This document shows, one piece after another, positions 25,357 to 33,087 of a stretch of DNA of 64,000 nt. Made by a program: the position numbers and the translations under genes. Source of the DNA: UBA4416 sp036676295 (GTDB taxonomy: Bacteria > Bacteroidota > Bacteroidia > B-17B0 > Aurantibacillaceae). The DNA is taken from the NCBI GenBank assembly GCA_036676295.1, contig JAKFDE010000027.1, positions 62,001-126,000 of the forward strand. The letters run 5' to 3'. Positions within the stretch are counted from its first letter, which is position 1. The number at the start of each line of letters is the position of its first letter. Below the pieces are notes generated by a model, which saw only the letters and a program-made list of their open reading frames with translations, made no database searches and was not told the origin of the DNA.

Positions 25357-26216
25357 TTTAGTCCTCTCTCAAACCTTGTTATTAATGTATTTCTTGATGT
25401 TTGATTTAATAATCTCGGCCACCAAAAAAGTGGAAAAACTGAATTTGGCGTGTTTCCATTACAGCCTTCTAACGAATATAGTGCTTCTGCTTGATTATAT
25501 CCAAAGGAATATTTTTCTAAATCAAAATCATCAATGTTTTGAGCTAATTTCTCTTCCAATTGCTTCATATTAGATAAAGCGTTTTCTAATTCTTTTTCTT
25601 TAAATTTTTCAGTAATACCACGTGTTAATCTTAATGGACAATACACCTCGTAACCTAAATCTTCTATTTTCTGTATACCATATTCCATTCCTGCAATAAA
25701 ACAAAATTTCAAATCAAATTTACCTTTTATATCATTCTTTAGTTGTTTGACTCTTCCTATAATTGTTTGCCCACTCCCTATAAATTCATCAATGAAAATA
25801 ATTTGATGTCTTCCTTTTTTATGATTTTTAATTGTTGAACTATAATGATTTACTGGTTTAAAGTTTGGCCAGCCTTGTTTGTAAAGCGGCATTTTAATGT
25901 AGTCCAAAATTTTTTGACTACTATCAGCCTCATCATCATAAGTAATTGCTGCTATTTGCGTTGTATCTTCTGAAAATCCAGAGTCGGAAATAATATAATC
26001 TGCAATAAGATTCAAAAAATTACTTAATACTTTATTATCTAGAAAATGAAACTCTCCTAATAGATTAATGACAAGGTTTTTATGCTCAGGTGTTTCACAT
26101 AACATTAACAATTCAAGTAAGCTATCCTCTTTTTCTAAAAGCCAAGGTTGCTTAGAATAAAGACTAAAAACATTTTTCAAGTCGTCTTTTTTTATATACT
26201 TTTTCAACTTATTCAT
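25353..26216 (-). CDS. Retron-associated phosphoribosyltransferase-like effector
   Basis: The 287-residue protein has an N-terminal helical region and a PRTase-type core. The PRPP-binding-like motif is IIFIDEFIGSGQTI at residues 139-152 (D143, E144, G147, S148, G149, T151). FCFIAGMEYGIQKIEDLGYEVYCPLRLTRGI follows as a Rossmann-like strand-helix. It ends NGNTPNSVFPLFWWPR..., a C-terminal block shared by phosphoribosyltransferase-like proteins of bacterial conflict systems. It is the first gene of the retron operon and most likely the toxic effector; the substrate and product are unknown. Confidence 0.8.
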   Translation of the reverse strand: MNKLKKYIKKDDLKNVFSLYSKQPWLLEKEDSLLELLMLCETPEHKNLVINLLGEFHFLDNKVLSNFLNLIADYIISDSGFSEDTTQIAAITYDDEADSSQKILDYIKMPLYKQGWPNFKPVNHYSSTIKNHKKGRHQIIFIDEFIGSGQTIIGRVKQLKNDIKGKFDLKFCFIAGMEYGIQKIEDLGYEVYCPLRLTRGITEKFKEKELENALSNMKQLEEKLAQNIDDFDLEKYSFGYNQAEALYSLEGCNGNTPNSVFPLFWWPRLLNQTSRNTLITRFERGLK

Positions 26217-26258
26217 ATTCTATACCCTAACTTATAACTACTTTATTGGTACATATTT

Positions 26259-26266
26259 CAAATATA
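26259..26266 (-). promoter_or_regulatory. TAnnTTTG -7 promoter element for the retron operon
   Basis: On the minus strand this reads TATATTTG, 42 nt before the PRTase start. A second identical TATATTTG at 26301-26294 lies upstream. Either could drive the three-gene operon including the non-coding RNA. Confidence 0.55.
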
Positions 26267-26439
26267 ATTGTTTGCATTCATTATCATTCTAAACAAATAT
26301 AACCTTTTACTATAAAAAAGTCCCAACATCAACATTCGAAAGCGATAAAGGAAAAGGTAATTCACATAAAAAAGTAGAGATCAATGTTATAATAGATTAA
26401 TAATATTTTTTTTCGAAAATACGTTTGATTTCTACCCAC

Positions 26440-26470
26440 ATGGTGCGAGCTTGCTGTTATGGCAAGTGTT
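26440..26470. repeat. Left inverted repeat of the TIR-gene unit
   Basis: The 31-bp sequence, reverse-complemented, matches 27288-27319 at about 24 of 32 aligned positions, including CCATAAC and GCACCAT blocks. It abuts the stop codon of the TIR gene. This may be a terminal inverted repeat of a small mobile unit or a cassette-type recombination site. Confidence 0.6.
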
Positions 26471-27270
26471 TATTTTTTCCTTCGTTTGTTAGTCTGCGGT
26501 TTCTTTAATAATTGTTTTGTGAACTTGTCGTCTAGCTGCCGTATATTATTGAAATTGTCTGCGACCGTTGATAAGGCTGTCACATGGTCAAGTTGAATTT
26601 GGTCGGTGCTATCAGTGGCTTGGATTTGTCCAACCGCAGTGCTGAAAATATTGATAAGTTCACTTAACTTTGAATCCATTTCTTTACCACGACTCAAACG
26701 TACTTCTTCTCTTCTTAGCTGTTCACGTGTATTATTTACTATTTCATTTAAGAGATCTTCTTGTGATCTCGTTGGAACTTTTTTTCCTGAATAAGGTGGA
26801 CAGTTTGCTAATTTTTGTTCTAATTGAGGCCACCATACCTCATATGTTTCGTCGAGTGTGTCTTTTTTAAGAGCTTGTGATCCTAAAGCATCGTTTATGG
26901 AATTTACGATTCGGAAAAGTCCGTCTTTATTTAATTGATTAGCTTGAAATTGTGAAAGTGGCCCAATTATTTCTGACGGATTCATTTCATAAAGTAGTGG
27001 GCAAACGAAAGTCTGTGCTATTGTTTTAGATAATGCACCTGATTCAAACATTATCCAAGGATTATTTTGATTTTCTGGTGTCAAGCAGATGATGCCGAAT
27101 TTTGATGCTGCTAAGTGAGTCATTATTTCAGGTGACCACCTCCCACCAGATTTAATATCTTCTTTTGACATCCAAGGTTCGATTACCTGTATAACATTTG
27201 GCAACCAATTTCGCAGAGTCTCTGCAATAAATTTACTTCTTTCTTCAGACCAGCTTAAAAATATTTTCAT
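26470..27270 (-). CDS. Stand-alone TIR-domain protein
   Basis: This 266-residue protein begins with a TIR-like domain: MKIFLSWSEERSKFIAETLRNWLP, then EPWMSKEDIKSGGRWSPEI, FGIICLTPENQNNPWIMFESGAL with the candidate catalytic glutamate E76, and VCPLLYEM. The C-terminal half (about 160-266) is helical and charged, without a recognised effector or sensor domain. TIR domains of this kind degrade NAD+ in anti-phage systems, or make signalling nucleotides. The gene is flanked by inverted repeats and lies upstream of the retron operon on the same strand. Confidence 0.85.
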   Translation of the reverse strand: MKIFLSWSEERSKFIAETLRNWLPNVIQVIEPWMSKEDIKSGGRWSPEIMTHLAASKFGIICLTPENQNNPWIMFESGALSKTIAQTFVCPLLYEMNPSEIIGPLSQFQANQLNKDGLFRIVNSINDALGSQALKKDTLDETYEVWWPQLEQKLANCPPYSGKKVPTRSQEDLLNEIVNNTREQLRREEVRLSRGKEMDSKLSELINIFSTAVGQIQATDSTDQIQLDHVTALSTVADNFNNIRQLDDKFTKQLLKKPQTNKRRKK

Positions 27271-27287
27271 GTTTGTTGTCTTTGTTT

Positions 27288-27319
27288 AACATTGGCCATA
27301 ACTACCTGCTATGCACCAT
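27288..27319. repeat. Right inverted repeat of the TIR-gene unit
   Basis: This is a 32-bp inverted partner of 26440-26470 beginning AACATTGGCCATAAC and ending GCACCAT. It lies 17 bp upstream of the TIR start codon, in the 5' leader. Confidence 0.6.
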
Positions 27320-27469
27320 AAACAAATAATTACAAAATTTACAATCACTTTATTTGCAAGCAAAATACAATTTATATACATCCAAAAAATCCAATCTTAA
27401 TAACTATTAACATCGCTAAGTATTTATACTTAGTTTTATTTGTTAAAATATAAATTGGGTAATGGAAGT

Positions 27470-27535
27470 GTTCTCGACAGGCTCGAACTGACAAACGCTA
27501 TGATGACTCCCGATAGCTATCGGGACGAACTGACA
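27470..27535. repeat. REP-like elements: GCTCGAACTGACA and an 18-bp palindrome
   Basis: Within the 309-bp gap between the TIR gene and purL, GTTCTCGACAGGCTCGAACT (from 27470) is followed by a perfect 18-bp palindrome (TCCCGATAGCTATCGGGA, 27508-27525) and another CGAACTGACA. Similar segments are also present in frame inside purL (30202-30226) and, as the palindrome, near 43376. The rest of this gap holds nothing I can recognise. Confidence 0.7.
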
Positions 27536-27540
27536 TAAAC

Positions 27541-27572
27541 AAAAAAGGTTCAGCGATTGCTGAACCTTTTTT
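27541..27572 (-). terminator. Rho-independent terminator of purL
   Basis: The 8-bp stem GGTTCAGC/GCTGAACC with a 4-nt loop is flanked by A and T runs of six, just downstream of the purL stop. The symmetric A/T tails allow it to work in both directions. Confidence 0.85.
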
Positions 27573-27579
27573 ATGAAAC

Positions 27580-30500
27580 TTATTTTTTATTTTCTATCCA
27601 ATTTTTGGCATTAACAAAAGCTTCTAACCAAGGCGTTACCTCATTTGTTTGATCAGGGTAATTAGCCCAGTTCCAAGGGAAGGTAGAACGCTCAATGTGA
27701 GGCATGGTTACTAAATGTCTTCCTGTTGCATCGCACATCATGGCTGTGTTAAAGTCAGAGCCATTTGGATTGGCCGGATAACCCTCGTAAGCATATTTAG
27801 CCACAATGTTATACTTGTCTTCGCTGTATGGCAATTTAAACTTCCCTTCACCATGCGAGATCCAAACACCTAAGGTGGCGCCTTCTAAACTAGATAACAT
27901 CACCGAATTGTTTTTTTGAACTTTCACCGATGTAAATCCACTCTCATGTTTATGAGACGTATTATGTTGCATTTTTCCGTGAACTTCATGTTCAGGATTT
28001 ACCATTTCTAATTCCATCAACAACTGGCAACCGTTACAAATACCTACTGATAAGGTATCTTCACGCTTGAAGAAATTTTTCAATGCCGTGTTTGCTTTCT
28101 CATTATACATAAATGCACCGGCCCAACCTTTTGCAGAACCTAATACATCAGAGTTAGAGAACCCTCCTACTGCACCAATAAACTGAATATCTTCCAACGT
28201 TTCTCTTCCTGTAATTAGATCGGTCATGTGCACATCCTTCACATCAAAACCTGCTAAGAACATGGCATTAGCCATTTCACGCTCTGAGTTAGATCCTTTC
28301 TCACGAATGATGGCTGCTTTAGGGCGCTTATTCTCCCCTTCGACTCCGCTCAGGGTGACAGGTAATTTACCTGTGAAGTGAGTTGGGAATGTAAATTGTA
28401 AAGGTTGGTTTTTGTAATTCGTATAACGTTCTTGCGCCATCCCGTTCTTCGATTGTTTAGAATCTAATAAGAACGATGTTTTATACCAGGTGTCTCTTGT
28501 TTCAGAAACATTAAACGTAAATGTATCAGCGTTGTTTTTAATCGTTACTGCATTGCCTTCAACCACAGAACCAATTTTAAAGATCTCAATAGCGTGTTTT
28601 GCAAACTCTGCTTCTACTGCAGCATCTGCCTGAAATACAATCGAAATGTTTTCGTTGAACAACACTTTTACAGTATCGCTTTCTTTTAAAGCAGATAGAT
28701 CATAAGTAGCACCTAAGTTAACCTCAGCAAAACTCATTTCTAATAAAGTTGTAATTAAACCACCGCTACCAACATCATGTCCTGCTTTAATTTTACCTGC
28801 TTTAATTAGATCTTGTAATACATTAAATGCTTTTTTAAAGAAAGCACCATTCGTTATGGTTGGAACTTCGGTTCCAATTTTATTTAATACTTGTGCAAAA
28901 GACGTACCTCCTAATTTAAATGCATCCTGAGATAAGTTGATGTAATAGATATTTCCACCATTACGTTTTAAAACAGGCTCAACCACTTTTGTAATATCGT
29001 TACAATTTCCTGCTGCTGAAATGATCACTGTTCCCGGTGCAATTACCTCATCATTAGGATATTTTTGTTTCATTGATAAAGAATCTTTTCCTGTTGGGAT
29101 ATTGATTCCTAATTCGATCGCAAACTCTGAACAGGCTTTTACGGCTTCGTATAAACGGGCATCTTCACCTTCATTCTTACAAGCCCACATCCAGTTAGCC
29201 GATAATGACACGGATTGTAATCCATCTTTTAACGGAGCCCAAACTAAGTTTGATAAAGATTCAGCAATGGCAGTTCTTGAACCTGCTGCAGGATCGATCA
29301 ACGCAGAGATTGGTGAATGTCCAATTGTGGTTGCAATACCTTCTTTACCTTTAAAATCCAACGCCATTACACCAACATTGTTTAATGGTAATTGTAATGG
29401 ACCTGCACATTGTTGTTTAGCTACTCGCCCTCCAACACAACGGTCCACTTTATTGGTTAACCAATCTTTACAAGCTACTGCTTCTAATTGCAATACCTGA
29501 TTTAAGTAAGTTGGAATATTTGTAGTTGAATACGTTAATTCAGCATAATTTCTTTTAACTGTTTTATCAGTCATGATGGTTTTTGGAGAGCTTCCAAAGA
29601 AATCTTCCAAAGCATAATCCATCGGTTTTAAACCCGTTGTTTTAGATTGGAAGGTAAAGCGGTGATCATCGGTTACATCACCCACTTCATACATTGGTGA
29701 ACGCTCACGATCTGCAATGCGTTTCAAGGTATCCATATCTTTTTCGCCAATCACTAAGCCCATACGTTCTTGCGATTCGTTACCAATAATTTCTTTAGCC
29801 GATAAGGTTGGATCGCCTACCGGTAATTTATCCAGATCAATTAAACCACCGGTTGCTTCAACTAATTCTGACAAACAGTTTAAGTGTCCGCCTGCTCCAT
29901 GATCGTGAATAGAAACGATTGGATTATTATCGCTTTCTACCAAACCACGAATAGCATTGGCCGCACGTTTTTGCATTTCAGGATTAGAACGTTGGATCGC
30001 ATTTAATTCGATGCCCGAACCAAAAGCGCCTGTATCAGCTGAAGACACGGCTGCTCCACCCATACCGATACGGTAATTCTCTCCACCCAGGATCACAATT
30101 TTATCTCCTTTGTGTGGTGCTTTTTTAATTGCCTGGTTTAATTTACCATAACCAATACCACCGGCTTGCATGATCACTTTATCGTAACCAATTTTGCGAA
30201 TGTTCTCGACTCCGCTCGAACTGACAGTTTTCTCTTGATGTTCAAACGTTAATACAGATCCTGTAATTAATGGCTGACCAAATTTATTTCCAAAATCAGA
30301 AGCACCGTTAGACGCTTTGATCAAAATATCCATTGGTGTTTGATACAACCAAGGTCTTTCGTTCACACCTTTTTCCCAAGCTCTGTCTTTTTCTAAACGC
30401 GAATAAGAAGTCATGTACACAGCAGTTCCAGCTAATGGCAAAGAACCTTGTCCACCGGCTAAACGGTCACGAATTTCTCCACCCGAACCGGTTGCTGCAC

Positions 30501-31278
30501 CATTAAATGGTTCAACCGTTGTTGGGAAATTATGTGTTTCTGCTTTTAATGATAACACAGAATCAAATTCTTTTTCCTGGTAAAAGTCAGGTTTATCAGA
30601 TGTTTTAGGAGCAAACTGAGTAACCTTAGGCCCTTTTACAAAAGCCACATTATCTTTATAAGCAGACACGATATCATTAGGATTCGTCTCTGATGTTTTT
30701 TTAATTAATTTGAAAAGAGAAGTTGGTTTTGTTTCACCATCAATCACAAATGTGCCATTGAAAATTTTATGACGACAGTGTTCTGAATTAGCTTGAGAGA
30801 AAGCGAAAATTTCAGAGTCGGTTAATTTGCGTGCTAATTTAGTTGATAGGTTATTTAAGTACTCTACCTCTTCGCCGCTTAATGCCAACCCTTCCGATTT
30901 ATTGTAAGCCGCAATATCCGTAATGTCTAAAATTGGTTCAGGTTTTACATTAATTGTATAAATATCCTGATTCAATTCGCTATACTTTTGAGAAAGCATC
31001 GGATCAAATGCTGTAAAATCAGACGCTACTTTTTCAAATTCTTCAATTCGGATAATCCCTTTGATACCCATATTTTGAGTAATTTCTACGGCATTAGTAC
31101 TCCAGGGCGTGATCATAGCGGCACGTGGGCCAACAAAAAAATCCGTTAATACGGATTTCTCTATTTTATGCGCATTAGCAAATAGCCAGTTTAATTTTTG
31201 AATGTCTTCTGATGATATTGAATCTTGCGCCTGAACAGCAAAAACAGTGTTGGATTGGTTTCCGAAGAAATGAATCAT
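27580..31278 (-). CDS. purL: Phosphoribosylformylglycinamidine synthase (FGAM synthetase)
   Basis: PurL converts FGAR, glutamine and ATP to FGAM in purine biosynthesis. This is the large single-chain form (1232 residues), with N-terminal PurS-like region, linker, two AIR-synthase-type halves and a C-terminal glutaminase domain (AAIIREKGSNSEREMA; Cys in VGICNGCQLLMEL; late His/Glu). Typical segments are AETHNFPTTVEPFNGAATGSGGEIRD and HDHGAGGHLNCLSELVEATGG. Two short REP-derived peptides seem to be embedded in frame (VSSSGVENI and VTLSGVEG), see the repeat entries. A TAnnTTTG promoter element at 31301-31308 and a hairpin terminator frame the gene. Confidence 0.95.
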   Translation of the reverse strand: MIHFFGNQSNTVFAVQAQDSISSEDIQKLNWLFANAHKIEKSVLTDFFVGPRAAMITPWSTNAVEITQNMGIKGIIRIEEFEKVASDFTAFDPMLSQKYSELNQDIYTINVKPEPILDITDIAAYNKSEGLALSGEEVEYLNNLSTKLARKLTDSEIFAFSQANSEHCRHKIFNGTFVIDGETKPTSLFKLIKKTSETNPNDIVSAYKDNVAFVKGPKVTQFAPKTSDKPDFYQEKEFDSVLSLKAETHNFPTTVEPFNGAATGSGGEIRDRLAGGQGSLPLAGTAVYMTSYSRLEKDRAWEKGVNERPWLYQTPMDILIKASNGASDFGNKFGQPLITGSVLTFEHQEKTVSSSGVENIRKIGYDKVIMQAGGIGYGKLNQAIKKAPHKGDKIVILGGENYRIGMGGAAVSSADTGAFGSGIELNAIQRSNPEMQKRAANAIRGLVESDNNPIVSIHDHGAGGHLNCLSELVEATGGLIDLDKLPVGDPTLSAKEIIGNESQERMGLVIGEKDMDTLKRIADRERSPMYEVGDVTDDHRFTFQSKTTGLKPMDYALEDFFGSSPKTIMTDKTVKRNYAELTYSTTNIPTYLNQVLQLEAVACKDWLTNKVDRCVGGRVAKQQCAGPLQLPLNNVGVMALDFKGKEGIATTIGHSPISALIDPAAGSRTAIAESLSNLVWAPLKDGLQSVSLSANWMWACKNEGEDARLYEAVKACSEFAIELGINIPTGKDSLSMKQKYPNDEVIAPGTVIISAAGNCNDITKVVEPVLKRNGGNIYYINLSQDAFKLGGTSFAQVLNKIGTEVPTITNGAFFKKAFNVLQDLIKAGKIKAGHDVGSGGLITTLLEMSFAEVNLGATYDLSALKESDTVKVLFNENISIVFQADAAVEAEFAKHAIEIFKIGSVVEGNAVTIKNNADTFTFNVSETRDTWYKTSFLLDSKQSKNGMAQERYTNYKNQPLQFTFPTHFTGKLPVTLSGVEGENKRPKAAIIREKGSNSEREMANAMFLAGFDVKDVHMTDLITGRETLEDIQFIGAVGGFSNSDVLGSAKGWAGAFMYNEKANTALKNFFKREDTLSVGICNGCQLLMELEMVNPEHEVHGKMQHNTSHKHESGFTSVKVQKNNSVMLSSLEGATLGVWISHGEGKFKLPYSEDKYNIVAKYAYEGYPANPNGSDFNTAMMCDATGRHLVTMPHIERSTFPWNWANYPDQTNEVTPWLEAFVNAKNWIENKK
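28334..28360. repeat. REP-like sequence inside the purL coding region (site 1)
   Basis: The plus-strand text CCCTTCGACTCCGCTCAGGG with flanking GTGACA is the core of a common Bacteroidota intergenic palindrome. In purL it is read in frame as VTLSGVEG, at the linker before the glutaminase domain (KLP..V.EGENKRPKAAII). The frame is kept. Confidence 0.7.
30202..30226. repeat. REP-like sequence inside the purL coding region (site 2)
   Basis: GTTCTCGACTCCGCTCGAAC followed by TGACA closely matches the intergenic element at 27470-27493. It is read in frame as TVSSSGVENI in a loop before RKIGYDKVIMQAGGIGYGK, where other PurL proteins usually have a shorter stretch. Confidence 0.7.
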
Positions 31279-31300
31279 TGTAGGGTAGTTTTAGAAAGCG

Positions 31301-31308
31301 CAAAGTTA
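31301..31308 (-). promoter_or_regulatory. TAnnTTTG -7 promoter element for purL
   Basis: On the minus strand this reads TAACTTTG, 22 nt before the purL ATG at 31278. Confidence 0.5.
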
Positions 31309-31374
31309 ACGTTATTAGATAAATAAGCCAAGCAGCCAAGTATTATTTATCCCCAGAAATCAACAGATTTAAAC

Positions 31375-31407
31375 AAAAAAAGGTTCGGGATTAGCCGAAC
31401 CTTTTTT
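31375..31407 (-). terminator. Rho-independent terminator downstream of the DUF4412 gene
   Basis: Stem GGTTCGG/CCGAACC with a 6-nt loop between A7 and T6 runs, 21 nt past the DUF4412 stop. It also separates that gene from purL, which is transcribed in the same direction. Confidence 0.85.
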
Positions 31408-31428
31408 GTGTACATAATTTCTCAAAAA

Positions 31429-32109
31429 TTATTTACCGCCTTGCATTGCTTTTAATTCGTCCATGGTCATTAATTTGTAACCTTCAGTCGATAATTCAAA
31501 TTTAGTATCAGATACAGGATCTGTAGAAACTTCTTTAGCTACCATTTTAAATTTCATACCGCCTTGGCCACCGGAATATTCAAAAGGCAATCCTTTTAAA
31601 CCTTTCATAACACCTTGTCCACGGCCTTTTCCTTCTTTATTAGGATTTTCAAATTTATCGCAATACCACATTTCAATTTTCTCTTCTTTTTTGTCTTTTC
31701 CAACTGTGGTAATGTTTGCTTTTTTACATTCGTAACCGGCAATGGTTTTAACTTCGTCAGTATATTCAATTTTTGGGTCAACAGGCTTGTCTTTTGATTT
31801 TGCCTCTTCTTTAGCCATTTCTTCTTTAGTTTGCTTAACGGCAATTTTGTTACCCATTTGTTCCATCAACATGGTCATACCTTTCTCATCAACGGCTACT
31901 TGATTAGAAAACATCATAGATGTCATCTCATTTAATACTTTACCGTCTTTGAAAGTCATTTTAGTTTCCATATCACCCATCATCGCTGCTTGCTCCGGTG
32001 GCAATCCTTCTAATTTCATATCATAAAGGATATAACCTTCTTTAATTTGTGCGTTTAATGATAATGCTGTTAACGCAACAACAGCCAGAGTAGAGAATAA
32101 TTTTTTCAT
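31429..32109 (-). CDS. Secreted DUF4412-type protein
   Basis: This 226-residue protein begins with a signal peptide (MKKLFSTLAVVALTALSLNAQ). The mature part, GYILYDMKLEGLPPEQAAMMGDMETKMTFKDGKVLNEM...AGYECKKANITTVGKDKKEEKIEMWYCDKFE...PFEYS..., resembles DUF4412/GLPGLI-type periplasmic proteins of Bacteroidota, whose function is unknown. A paralogue lies 240 bp upstream. I start it at 32109, not at the ATG 20 codons earlier, so that the signal peptide is N-terminal. Confidence 0.8.
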   Translation of the reverse strand: MKKLFSTLAVVALTALSLNAQIKEGYILYDMKLEGLPPEQAAMMGDMETKMTFKDGKVLNEMTSMMFSNQVAVDEKGMTMLMEQMGNKIAVKQTKEEMAKEEAKSKDKPVDPKIEYTDEVKTIAGYECKKANITTVGKDKKEEKIEMWYCDKFENPNKEGKGRGQGVMKGLKGLPFEYSGGQGGMKFKMVAKEVSTDPVSDTKFELSTEGYKLMTMDELKAMQGGK

Positions 32110-32230
32110 TTGTGTTTGTGTGTTTATTGTTTTGCTTAGTTTTTTTTCAATTGATATGCCAAGATACAAAATTGGCTAAAATGAATTGTGAAAATATGCT
32201 AAATGGTTATTATGATGGATAAATTGTAAT

Positions 32231-32340
32231 GGAACGCTGATAACACTGATGTTATGATAAAAAATGATTTTTATTAATCTATGCTTTATTAAATCTTATA
32301 GAGTCATAACCATCTGTGACATCTGAATTCTATAAAAAAA
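32231..32340. repeat. Intergenic repeat beginning GGAACGCTGATAAC
   Basis: This segment opens with GGAACGCTGATAAC and shares its start, and the AAAAATGATTTTTAT-like middle, with the fuller element at 59140-59222. It lies between the two DUF4412-type genes and is probably a decayed copy of the same intergenic family. Confidence 0.5.
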
Positions 32341-32349
32341 TGAGTCAAA

Positions 32350-33036
32350 CTACTTCTGTATATCTTCAAATAGTTTCTCCATTTCCTGACGAGTTACTAT
32401 TTTATAATAAGCCGGTATTTCAAAAACATCATCACTGATCTCTTCTTTTTTTACAGCTGTTGCCGTAAAGCTCATTTCCAATCCTAATTTTTTTAAGCGA
32501 TATTCCATTAGCATCCCTTTTACAGCTTTATACGGCCCCAGGTTATTAATGCTGTCTAATCCTAATTCATCTGTATAATATACATCAAATGTAATAGAAG
32601 GATCTTTTACCATTGTGGCTTTAAGCTTCTTACATTTGTAACCTGCAATTTTTTTTGTTTCCTTACATTCTTCAAACTTCAAAGCATAATCATCATTATC
32701 GGTAGATAAGTCTGAAGCCGTTTGTATACAAGCATTTTTAATATCCATAAACTTCACCATTTGTGATAAAGTTCTTTTGCCTGGATTACTAATGAAAGTG
32801 GTATTAAAAATACCCATGGTACTCATTTCAATTAAAAACTTATTGTCTTTAAATTTAACGGTAGCTGAACCAGGCGCTAAACCTGCCATTGGGTGTGTTT
32901 CATCAACTACAGAAGCATTATATTCTATACAACCTTCCGTCAAAGAATTTTCTGTTCTTTTAGAGCCACCACAAGAACTGATTATCCAAATGGAAATAAG
33001 AGCACAAATAACCAGTATAAAATTTTTCAGAGTCAA
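32350..33036 (-). CDS. Lipoprotein, DUF4412-like paralogue
   Basis: This 228-residue protein has a lipoprotein signal (MTLKNFILVICALISIWIISSCGG, Cys about 22). The mature part shares the layout of the neighbouring DUF4412 protein: GCIEYNASV, a KFKDNKFLIEMST strand, an AGYKCKKLKATM motif, YYTDELGLDSINNLGPY and a C-terminal PAYYKIVTRQEMEKL. It is probably attached to the outer or inner membrane facing the periplasm. Function unknown. Confidence 0.8.
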   Translation of the reverse strand: MTLKNFILVICALISIWIISSCGGSKRTENSLTEGCIEYNASVVDETHPMAGLAPGSATVKFKDNKFLIEMSTMGIFNTTFISNPGKRTLSQMVKFMDIKNACIQTASDLSTDNDDYALKFEECKETKKIAGYKCKKLKATMVKDPSITFDVYYTDELGLDSINNLGPYKAVKGMLMEYRLKKLGLEMSFTATAVKKEEISDDVFEIPAYYKIVTRQEMEKLFEDIQK

Positions 33037-33087
33037 ACGGATAAATTAATGAAATCGAAAGATAATCATTTGATTTAATCCGACAAA

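Noticed and set aside
26440..27319. Integron attC cassette for the TIR gene
   Set aside because: The flanking repeats are inverted relative to each other, not direct, and no integron integrase or cassette array is visible.
29021..29500. 159-residue reading frame opposite purL
   Set aside because: It lies entirely inside the strongly supported purL gene on the other strand and shows no family features.
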